From positions 1 to 5,562 of the forward strand of contig CAZYWA010000526.1 of NCBI GenBank assembly GCA_964650975.1: a stretch of 5,562 nt of DNA, given 5' to 3'. The notes beneath the pieces are model-generated. The model did no database searches, was not told the DNA's origin, and was given only the letters and a program-made list of their open reading frames with translations. Position numbers and translations under genes: made by a program. The DNA comes from CAZYWA01 sp964650975 [NCBI: uncultured bacterium]. Lineage in GTDB: Bacteria > JADJOY01. Shown here piece after piece: positions 1 to 5,511 of the stretch (its first letter is position 1; each line of letters begins with the position of its first letter).

Positions 1-1
1 T

Positions 2-1459
2 AGCGGGACCGTGGTCGTGAAAGAGGTGGAGATCGACGGTGCCGACGCCCGTGTCGTGCTCGCTTCACCCTGGACCATCGGCATCTCGGGATCCCACCTC
101 GAGCTCGGCGCGGCGCACATCGACATCGGGAACGGCTTCGCGGAGGTCGCCGGCCAGATCGCGCCCGACCGGCAGGAGCTGAGCGTCGCGGTCAAGCTCG
201 ATCCGGCGCTCGCGGACGGCCTGGTCAAGGGCATCGAGGTCGGGCACGGCGCGCTCGAGCTGACCGACGGCAAGCTCGTGAGCTCGAGCGCCGGGCTGGC
301 GCTCACCGGGCGCCTCCATCTGGACGTCGACTCGGTCGCCATTCGCGGTCTCCCCGATCCGCTACGGGACGTCGTGGTCGATGCGCACTTCGACGGTGAC
401 CCGTACACGCTCGAGCGCGCGGCCTTCAAGATCGGCGACGGCGATCTGCTCGCGTCGGCGAAAGGCAGCATGCGCGAGCTCACGATCGGCGAGTCGTCGA
501 TCGCGTTCCATGCGCTGCCGTACCGGCTCACCAAGACGTTCCGTTCGGCGGCGAGCGGCAACCTGGCCGTCAGCGGCGGCACCAAGGATCTCCTGGTGGC
601 GGGAAAGGTGCGGATCGACGAGGCCCTCTACGAGCGCGACGTCGAGGTGCTGCAGGGCCTGATCAAGCCGATCCAGGCGCCCACCAGGAAGACCAAGAGC
701 AGCTCGGGCAACGGGCCTCAGATCCTCGACGCCATCCGCCTCGACGTGGCCGTGACGAGCGGCGAGGACCTGGTGGTGCGAAACAACGTGGCGCGGCTCG
801 CGGCGACCGCCGATCTCACCGTGAAGGGCACCGCCGCGCGCCCGCAGGTGCTGGGTCAGGTGCGGGTCGGCGAGGGAACGGTGAAGCTCTTCGGGCGCAG
901 CTTCACCATCGAGACCGGCACCATCGACTTCTCGAACCCGATCGACATCGACCCGACGGTGCACATCCGCACCAAGAGCACCATCGACCGGGACACCGGC
1001 TCGGTGGACGTGATCGTGGAGCTCGAAGGCACGGTCAGCAAGGGATTGGCGCTCAAGCTCAGCTCGACGCCGGTCTTCTCGCAGGACGACATCGTGTTCC
1101 TGCTGGCCACCGGCAAGACCCGCGCGGAGCTTCAATCCGGGAACGGCAAGGGCACCAGCATGACCGGCGCCGCGTTGATGGCGGTGAGTCTGCTGGGCGG
1201 CGACCGGGTGAAGGAGGCGTTGGGATTGGAAGAGATCGGCCTCGAGGAGAGCGACACCGGCGGCACGCGGGTGAGCGTGGGCAAGCGGCTCTCGGACCGG
1301 GTCACGGTTCGCGCGATCAACGAGATCGGCGGCAAGACCAAGGCGCCGGTCTCGGTGGCGGTCGAGTACCAGCTCACCGACCGCGTGCTGCTGGTGGCCA
1401 CCCCGCAATCGAGCGGCGCCTTCGGGGCCGAGGTGCGGCTACGGTTCCAGTTCCGGTAA
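2..1459 (+). CDS. tamB: TamB/DUF490-family envelope protein, C-terminal part (5' truncated)
   Basis: The reading frame is open from the first complete codon at position 2 to TAA at 1457-1459 (485 residues), so the start lies upstream of the window. The fragment is rich in alternating beta-strand sequence with few long hydrophobic stretches. Its last third has features of the DUF490/TamB C-terminal domain: a GEGTVKLFGRSFTIETGTID segment followed by FSNPIDIDPTVHI (about 868-966), then SSTPVFSQDDIVFLLATGKT (about 1063-1122), and a terminal strand ending RLRFQFR that resembles an outer-membrane beta-signal. Known TamB proteins are inner-membrane-anchored, periplasm-spanning beta-taco proteins that work with the Omp85 protein TamA or move phospholipid to the outer membrane. 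Full-length members usually exceed 1,000 residues, so roughly the last third to half is seen here. A polar linker (TRKTKSSSGNG, about 688-720) separates an upstream strand-rich part from the DUF490 core. No TamA/BamA partner is visible. The family call is firm; the exact orthology is less so. Confidence 0.88.
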   Translation, partial: SGTVVVKEVEIDGADARVVLASPWTIGISGSHLELGAAHIDIGNGFAEVAGQIAPDRQELSVAVKLDPALADGLVKGIEVGHGALELTDGKLVSSSAGLALTGRLHLDVDSVAIRGLPDPLRDVVVDAHFDGDPYTLERAAFKIGDGDLLASAKGSMRELTIGESSIAFHALPYRLTKTFRSAASGNLAVSGGTKDLLVAGKVRIDEALYERDVEVLQGLIKPIQAPTRKTKSSSGNGPQILDAIRLDVAVTSGEDLVVRNNVARLAATADLTVKGTAARPQVLGQVRVGEGTVKLFGRSFTIETGTIDFSNPIDIDPTVHIRTKSTIDRDTGSVDVIVELEGTVSKGLALKLSSTPVFSQDDIVFLLATGKTRAELQSGNGKGTSMTGAALMAVSLLGGDRVKEALGLEEIGLEESDTGGTRVSVGKRLSDRVTVRAINEIGGKTKAPVSVAVEYQLTDRVLLVATPQSSGAFGAEVRLRFQFR

Positions 1460-1472
1460 CGCGATCTCGTGC

Positions 1473-1481
1473 TGCTAAGAT
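1473..1481 (+). promoter_or_regulatory. Possible extended -10 promoter element for the peroxiredoxin operon
   Basis: The 56-bp gap after the TamB-like gene contains TGC TAAGAT (TG at 1473-1474, hexamer 1476-1481), an extended -10-like match lying 34 bases before the peroxiredoxin start. No convincing -35 is seen; TTCCGG at 1451-1456 is a poor candidate with a 19-base spacer. The operon could equally be read from a promoter upstream of the TamB gene. Confidence 0.35.
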
Positions 1482-1503
1482 TTCGGACGATTTTCCTCGA
1501 GAC

Positions 1504-1509
1504 AGGAGG
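1504..1509 (+). promoter_or_regulatory. Strong Shine-Dalgarno of the peroxiredoxin gene
   Basis: AGGAGG lies six bases before the ATG at 1516, a near-ideal ribosome binding site. It fixes the start of the peroxiredoxin gene and is the best such site in the window. Confidence 0.85.
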
Positions 1510-1515
1510 TCCGCG

Positions 1516-1983
1516 ATGGTCGAGGTGGGCAAGCCGGCTCCCGATTTCAAGCTCGAGAGCCACACGGGCGGTACCGTGAGCAAGAAGGATCTCGCGGGAA
1601 AGTGGGCGGTTCTCTACTTCTATCCCAAGGATTCCACTCCCGGTTGCACCGTCGAGGCGTGCGATTTCCGCGACAACCTGAAGCGCGTCGAGAAGGCCGG
1701 CGCGGTCGTGTACGGGATCAGCGCCGACTCGATCAAGTCGCACGAGAAATTCGCCACCGCGCAGAAGCTCTCGTTCCCGCTGCTCAGCGATCCCGACAAG
1801 AAGATGATCGAGGCCTACGGTGCCTGGGGCGAGAAGAAGATGTACGGCCGCACCATGATGGGCATCATCCGCTCCACGGTGCTGCTCGATCCCAAGGGCG
1901 TGGTGCGCGAGGTGTGGCGCAAGGTGAAGGTGGCGGGCCACGCCGACGCGGTGCTGGAGCGACTCGCGGAGCTCGCCGGCTGA
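1516..1983 (+). CDS. bcp: Thioredoxin-dependent thiol peroxidase, Bcp/PrxQ-type peroxiredoxin
   Basis: This 155-residue protein matches the usual Bcp length (about 155). It reduces hydrogen peroxide and organic hydroperoxides, taking electrons from thioredoxin, and is normally cytoplasmic; no signal peptide is seen here. The thioredoxin-fold start GKPAPDFKL is followed by the catalytic block FYPKDSTPGCTVEAC. The peroxidatic cysteine is C44, within the PxxxT/SxxC motif. C49, five residues later, matches the resolving cysteine of atypical two-cysteine Bcp enzymes. T41 and R119 (in GIIRSTVLLDP) fit the remaining active-site positions. The ATG is chosen for the AGGAGG six bases upstream. The TGA at 1981-1983 overlaps the proposed start of the next gene. 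The TamB-like gene ends 56 bp upstream, so readthrough is possible, but the gap also has a possible promoter. All key residues are intact. Confidence 0.96.
   Translation: MVEVGKPAPDFKLESHTGGTVSKKDLAGKWAVLYFYPKDSTPGCTVEACDFRDNLKRVEKAGAVVYGISADSIKSHEKFATAQKLSFPLLSDPDKKMIEAYGAWGEKKMYGRTMMGIIRSTVLLDPKGVVREVWRKVKVAGHADAVLERLAELAG
1968..1971 (+). promoter_or_regulatory. Shine-Dalgarno-like GGAG supporting a CTG start of the PAP2 gene
   Basis: GGAG inside the end of the peroxiredoxin gene lies eight bases before the CTG at 1980, which overlaps the peroxiredoxin stop as CTGA. This spacing is suitable for initiation, and it is the main reason to favour a non-standard start here over the internal GTG at 2061. 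Confidence 0.4.
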
Positions 1984-2648
1984 GCGGCTCAGCGGCGCGG
2001 TCGCCGGTCCGGCCCGAGGGCTTCGGCCCGTTCGACGCCACGATCGCAGCCGGCCTCGCGGTGCTCTTCCTGGGTGGCTATTACGGCGTGCCCGCGTTGC
2101 TGGTGCGATGGGGCGTGCCCGGCGTCGACCTCTCGACGAGCCTCGACCGCGCCATCCCGTACCGGCCGGTCTTCGCGTACGCCTACGCCCTTTGTTACGG
2201 GCAGATCTTCCTGCCGCCGCTGGTGGCGCCGGACCCGGTCCTCTTCCGGCACGCCGTGCGCGCGGTGGCGATCGTGCTGATCGCGAGCTTCGCGTGTTTC
2301 GTGGTCCTGCCCGCGCGGATGGCGTATCCCCCGATCGGCGACGCCGCGGGCGAATGGATCCTGCGCAAGAACGCGCTCTTCTCCGATCACGGCTTCAACG
2401 CGTTTCCGAGCCTGCACGTGGCGCTGGCGACGTTCAGCGCGACGTCGATCCATCACGCACGTCCCGCGTGGCGTCTGCCGGTGTGGAGCTCCACGATCGG
2501 GATCGCGCTCTCGACCGTGATGGTGAAGCGTCACTTCGTGGTCGACGTGCCCGCGGGGGCGCTGCTCGGCTGGATCGTGCACCGGGCGTACCTGACCGAG
2601 CACGTGCTCGCCTGGCGGGCCGCGCGCCTCCGCGACGCGTCGTCGTGA
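1980..2648 (+). CDS. PAP2-superfamily integral membrane phosphatase/transferase (PSLH, AUR1-like subtype)
   Basis: The predicted protein has about 222 residues and around six hydrophobic segments (near residues 20-42, 64-82, 93-111, 143-157, 167-182 and 187-204). Two PAP2 active-site motifs are visible: FPSLH (H146), the PAP2_3/inositol-phosphorylceramide-synthase-like version of PSGH, and STVMVKRHFVVD (R184, H185, D189), matching the SRxxxxxHxxxD motif with its HxxxD core. The usual KxxxxxxRP motif is not clear; R113 in VLPARMAYPP may stand in for it. Family members remove or transfer phosphate or phospho-alcohol groups on lipids such as phosphatidic acid or undecaprenyl diphosphate; the substrate here cannot be read. 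The start is uncertain. No ATG or GTG fits well at the N-terminus. CTG at 1980 overlaps the previous stop (CTGA) and has GGAG eight bases upstream. GTG at 2061 would cut the first membrane segment, and GTG at 1914 would overlap the peroxiredoxin by 70 bases. The stop overlaps the next start. Confidence 0.82.
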   Translation: MSGSAARSPVRPEGFGPFDATIAAGLAVLFLGGYYGVPALLVRWGVPGVDLSTSLDRAIPYRPVFAYAYALCYGQIFLPPLVAPDPVLFRHAVRAVAIVLIASFACFVVLPARMAYPPIGDAAGEWILRKNALFSDHGFNAFPSLHVALATFSATSIHHARPAWRLPVWSSTIGIALSTVMVKRHFVVDVPAGALLGWIVHRAYLTEHVLAWRAARLRDASS

Positions 2649-3859
2649 GCCGCTGGGCGGCGGCTGGCGGCGGGTTGCTGCTGTTGCTCGCGGGGATCGC
2701 GAGCGCCGGCGACGCCGAGGGATGGCGGAGCATCCGCGAACGTCGCTACTTCGAGCCCGTCGATCTCGGAGTGCTCGGGTCGAACGAGGAGGCGCTGGCC
2801 TTCGTGGACGGCGAGTGGCATCGGCTGCCGATGCAACTTGCCTCCGGGCACGGCCAGGGTGCCCTGATCCTGGGCGAGAGCGTCGGAGCCCAGGCGCCGC
2901 CCGAGCAGGCTGCGCGGCTGCGCGAGCTCCACGTCCGCGATCCGATCGATGGAGACGAGGCATTCGTGTACCTCGGTGTCGCTCCGCCCGGTGCGCTCGC
3001 TGCGCCCGTCGAGGCGACCAAAGCCGTCGCATATGACGCCGATTCGCGAACGATCCGTGCCCGTTGCTATCGGATCGGCTTCGACGACGCCGATCCGGCG
3101 CTTTTCACCTCGCTGGCGGTCACGCGCGATTGCGGCGGGTCGGAGCGGAACATGGTGGCCGGTGTCGACACGCGCGCCAGCGCGCGCTTGATCGCCGTCG
3201 GCAGCGTCCTCGAGCGAGGACGGCAGGATTTACTGTCACGGGTCGTCGCGGTGAGCCCGGGCCCGGTCTCCCTGACGCGCTCGGTGGCCTATCGGGTGCG
3301 GCTGCCGTTCGGCCTGACGAGCGCCGAGACCGAGCAGGAGGCCCACATCTACCCGTACCACAACACGTTCCCCGTGCATCTCGACCTACCCGCCGTGGTC
3401 GATTGGGTGGTGAGCGGTCTCGACGTCGAGTTCTCGAGCCGCTGGCGCGCGGACCTCGCGCCGCTTCGCTTCGTGACCGGCTCGGGCGCGCGCGCGACGA
3501 TCGACGGACGAACCACCCCCGAAGAAGAAGCCCTGGACGGAGCTCCCTTCACCGGCTGGCGGGTGGATGGAGCGTCTGGGCGTTTCGTGAACTTGCTGGC
3601 GCTCGATGGCCCCTGTCCGTTCGAAGCGCTGCTTCGCTATCGCGACGATGTCCAGGAGACGAAGGAGTCGAAGAGCCTCGGGCTCGTGGGCTTCGTGCTG
3701 CATGCCAAGGGCGACGTGAGCGGCCACGCGTGGAGCGGAACCTCGACCACGATCGTGCCGCGTCCAGGCGACGAGCGCGGCCCCGAGGAGCTCGAGCGGT
3801 TGCTCGCCGCGCCACTGGTCGTCGAAGGTCGGGTCCCGCCGACGGCTCAGAGTTTGTGA
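2645..3859 (+). CDS. Predicted exported protein of unknown function
   Basis: This 404-residue protein begins with GTG overlapping the PAP2 stop as GTGA. No clear Shine-Dalgarno is seen, so translation probably depends on coupling. The start is chosen because it gives a complete signal peptide: R3 in the n-region, a Gly/Leu-rich core (residues 8-17) and a signal peptidase I site after ASA at residue 21. There is no lipobox cysteine, so a soluble periplasmic or secreted protein is expected. The mature part looks mostly beta-stranded with no further membrane segment. Notable segments are AFVDGEWHRLPMQL (52-65), RDPIDGDEAFVYLG (98-111), HIYPYHNTFPVHLDLP (234-249) and RFVNLLALDGPCPFEALLRY (313-332). 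Cysteines are at 141, 163 and 324. The first two segments loosely recall exported proteins in which a strand about a wetted or applied input value ('W-x-x-hP-hQ') precedes an acidic 'D-x-D-E-hhahh' strand, but I cannot name a family. Position suggests it is made with the PAP2 protein. It is clearly coding; its role is unknown. Confidence 0.85.
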   Translation: MSRWAAAGGGLLLLLAGIASAGDAEGWRSIRERRYFEPVDLGVLGSNEEALAFVDGEWHRLPMQLASGHGQGALILGESVGAQAPPEQAARLRELHVRDPIDGDEAFVYLGVAPPGALAAPVEATKAVAYDADSRTIRARCYRIGFDDADPALFTSLAVTRDCGGSERNMVAGVDTRASARLIAVGSVLERGRQDLLSRVVAVSPGPVSLTRSVAYRVRLPFGLTSAETEQEAHIYPYHNTFPVHLDLPAVVDWVVSGLDVEFSSRWRADLAPLRFVTGSGARATIDGRTTPEEEALDGAPFTGWRVDGASGRFVNLLALDGPCPFEALLRYRDDVQETKESKSLGLVGFVLHAKGDVSGHAWSGTSTTIVPRPGDERGPEELERLLAAPLVVEGRVPPTAQSL

Positions 3860-3899
3860 GGAGATCGTTCGGCGGGCGTCGTCGAACCGCGATTCCGGT

Positions 3900-3917
3900 C
3901 GGCGCGTTGTCGCGCCG
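3900..3917 (+). terminator. Possible terminator hairpin after the exported-protein gene
   Basis: CGGCGCG-TTGT-CGCGCCG forms a perfect 7-bp all-GC stem with a 4-base loop, 41 bases after the stop codon. It is followed by GATTTGG, only a three-T tract, so intrinsic termination would be weak. It is not part of the repeated module. Confidence 0.3.
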
Positions 3918-3930
3918 GATTTGGGGTGGG

Positions 3931-3978
3931 GCCCCGCCCGAATTCACTTCGGGCGGGGCGGGGGCTTGGAAAGCCCCC
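3931..3978 (+). repeat. Two-hairpin repeat module, copy A (downstream of the antiporter)
   Basis: Two perfect hairpins abut with no spacer. Hairpin 1 pairs GCCCCGCCCGAA (3931-3942) with TTCGGGCGGGGC (3948-3959) around the loop TTCAC. Hairpin 2 pairs GGGGGCTT (3960-3967) with AAGCCCCC (3971-3978) around GGA. The module ends eight bases before the antiporter stop codon. The same arrangement, inverted, lies at 5512-5562. By position it may act as a bidirectional terminator or mRNA 3'-end protector for the two convergent genes; it could also be a dispersed REP-like element. Confidence 0.8.
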
Positions 3979-3986
3979 GCGGCAAT

Positions 3987-5501
3987 TCAGTGATTCTCGT
4001 CACCCAACCAGCGGCTCAGCTCGTCGACCGCCGCGGGCGGTGAGAACACGTGGACCTCGTCGCCCGCTTCGAGGATGGTGGAACCGCGCGGCGCCAGCAG
4101 CCGATCGCCCCGCACCACCAACATCACGGACGAGTCGTCGGGAAAGGGCAGATCGCGCAGCGCTTTCCCGCGGGCGCCCGAGCTCTCGTCGACTCGCCAG
4201 GACGAGATGACGTTGCGGAGCGTCCGCAGCGAATGGATCTCGAGGACGGCGTGCGACGGGTGCTTGCCGGCGACTGCCATGCCGAGCGCGCGCGCCACCG
4301 GCCCCGCCGTGGTCCCCACCACGATCGAGTTCACGACCACGATGAAGAACACCAGATCGAAGAGGTCGCCGCCACGTTCGGCGCCGGAGAAGACCGGAAA
4401 CGTGGCAAGGATGATCGGCACCGCTCCGCGCAGCCCGATCCACGACACCAGGGCGAGCTCGCGCACCGGAAAGCGAAACGGTGCCAGACACAGCGCCACC
4501 GCCAGCGGCCGCGCCACGAAAGCGAGCGCCAGACCGAGCACCAGCCCGGGGGCCGCGACGTGGATCAGGCGCGACGGGAACACCAAGAGGCCCAGCATCA
4601 GGAACATCGCGATCTGGCTCAGCCAGGCGATCGCGTCGTGAACCCGCGCGATGGCGCCTCGCGAGGGGACCTCGCCATGGCCCAGCACCAGGCCCGCCAC
4701 GTAGACCGACAGGAAACCGGAACCGTGGAACATGGTGGGCACGCCGAACGCGACGAACGCGGCGCCCACGGTGATCGCCGGGTAAAGCCCGGCCGACGGG
4801 AGCCGCGCGCGATCGAGCACCCAGCGCGCTGCGACGCCGATGGCCACGCCGAAGAGCGTGCCGACCGCGAGCTCGAGCGGCAGCTCCAGCACCTGAGCGA
4901 CGCCGAAGCGCGAGTGACCGAGCATCGCCTCGGTCAGCGTCATGGTGAGGATCACCGCGACCGGATCGTTGAGCCCCGACTCGACCTCGAGCGTGAGCGC
5001 CACGCGCCGCGGCAGGTGGAGCCCCGCGCCGCGCAGCACCGAGAAGACTGCCGCGGCGTCGGTGGACGAGACCACCGCTCCCACGAGGAGCGCCTCGCGC
5101 GGCGGCAGGCCGAGCAGCATCGCGATCCCACCCACGATCGCCGTCGTGAGCGCGACGCCCACCGTGGCCAGCACCAGCGACGGGCCGAGCGCCGACCGCG
5201 CCGCCGCGAGCGGCGTGCTGGATCCTCCGTGGAACAGGATCAGCACCAGTGCGGCGCTGCCGAGCCGGAAGCTCAGCCGGTAATCCTCGAACGGAATGCC
5301 GAGCAGCCCGTCGGAGCCCGCCAGCATGCCGATCGCCAGGAACACCACCAGCACCGGCAGTCCGAAGCGCCCCGAAGGACGCGCCAGCAGCACGCTCGCG
5401 AGCAGCAGCGCGCCGAACGTGACGAAGAGCCACGCGGTGGATGCCGGTTCCGCGGTCGTGGGCACGCGCGCAGTATCGTCAGCGAGCCTCGCGGTCGCCA
5501 C
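3987..5501 (-). CDS. nhaP2: CPA1-family cation/proton antiporter (CvrA/NhaP2-like) with TrkA-C domain
   Basis: This inner-membrane antiporter exchanges K+ or Na+ for protons and has about a dozen hydrophobic segments from residue 23 to about 405. CPA1 landmarks are intact: SSTDAAAVFS (T147, D148) at the discontinuous helix, VESGLNDPVAV with the ion-binding N178-D179 pair, and SWIGLRGAVPIILATFPV (R358), which closely resembles the K+/H+ antiporter CvrA/NhaP2. Residues about 419-504 form a TrkA-C (RCK-C) regulatory domain with the typical SSVMLVVRGDRLLAPRG...LEAGDEVHVFS pattern. E. coli CvrA is about 578 residues and has an extra CorC/HlyC domain after TrkA-C; at 504 residues this protein stops without it. 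I chose GTG at 5501-5499 because GGGAG lies five bases upstream. TTG at 5525 would sit inside a hairpin, and GTG at 5465 is also possible. The gene is convergent with the operon to its left and bracketed by the inverted hairpin modules. K+ versus Na+ preference is inferred only from the resemblance. Confidence 0.93.
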   Translation of the reverse strand: MATARLADDTARVPTTAEPASTAWLFVTFGALLLASVLLARPSGRFGLPVLVVFLAIGMLAGSDGLLGIPFEDYRLSFRLGSAALVLILFHGGSSTPLAAARSALGPSLVLATVGVALTTAIVGGIAMLLGLPPREALLVGAVVSSTDAAAVFSVLRGAGLHLPRRVALTLEVESGLNDPVAVILTMTLTEAMLGHSRFGVAQVLELPLELAVGTLFGVAIGVAARWVLDRARLPSAGLYPAITVGAAFVAFGVPTMFHGSGFLSVYVAGLVLGHGEVPSRGAIARVHDAIAWLSQIAMFLMLGLLVFPSRLIHVAAPGLVLGLALAFVARPLAVALCLAPFRFPVRELALVSWIGLRGAVPIILATFPVFSGAERGGDLFDLVFFIVVVNSIVVGTTAGPVARALGMAVAGKHPSHAVLEIHSLRTLRNVISSWRVDESSGARGKALRDLPFPDDSSVMLVVRGDRLLAPRGSTILEAGDEVHVFSPPAAVDELSRWLGDENH

Positions 5502-5506
5502 TGAGT

Positions 5507-5511
5507 CTCCC
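5507..5511 (-). promoter_or_regulatory. Shine-Dalgarno of the antiporter, abutting a hairpin
   Basis: On the minus strand GGGAG lies five bases before the GTG at 5501. It follows directly after the six-C arm of the adjacent hairpin (5512-5517), so the folded leader would leave this site just outside the stem. This decides the start among TTG 5525, GTG 5501 and GTG 5465. Confidence 0.55.

Larger units (their letters stand above)
3860..3986. other. Convergent intergenic region with three GC-rich hairpins
   Basis: These 127 bp separate the stop of the exported-protein gene (+) from the stop of the antiporter gene (-). No coding sequence is seen. Hairpins lie at 3900-3917, 3931-3959 and 3960-3978, filling most of the right-hand two thirds. 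None is followed by a run of four or more T on either strand, so they are not textbook intrinsic terminators, although ending transcription from both sides is the obvious expectation here. Confidence 0.8.

Noticed and set aside
362-1408. Long open frame on the minus strand (348 codons) opposite the TamB-like gene
   Set aside because: Its translation is rich in Arg, His and Ala with no family motif, typical of the antisense of a GC-rich gene. The plus strand has clear DUF490 features.
1602-1979. Upstream extension of the PAP2 frame inside the peroxiredoxin gene
   Set aside because: The frame is open to 1602, but the translation is a low-complexity Arg/Gly shadow of the peroxiredoxin. Real PAP2 sequence begins near 1980.
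3203-3220. Perfect palindrome CGTCCTCG-AG-CGAGGACG
   Set aside because: It sits within the exported-protein gene, encodes ordinary residues (SVLERG), has no copy elsewhere and is unsurprising in GC-rich coding DNA.
4000-5433. Second long minus-strand frame (477 codons) inside the antiporter
   Set aside because: It is an Arg/Ala/Gly-rich frame-shifted shadow of the antiporter with no recognisable domain.
4050-5504. Very long open frame on the plus strand (484 codons) across the antiporter
   Set aside because: The translation is a charged Arg/His/Gln/Glu-rich shadow without domains. The minus-strand antiporter has intact catalytic motifs and membrane segments.
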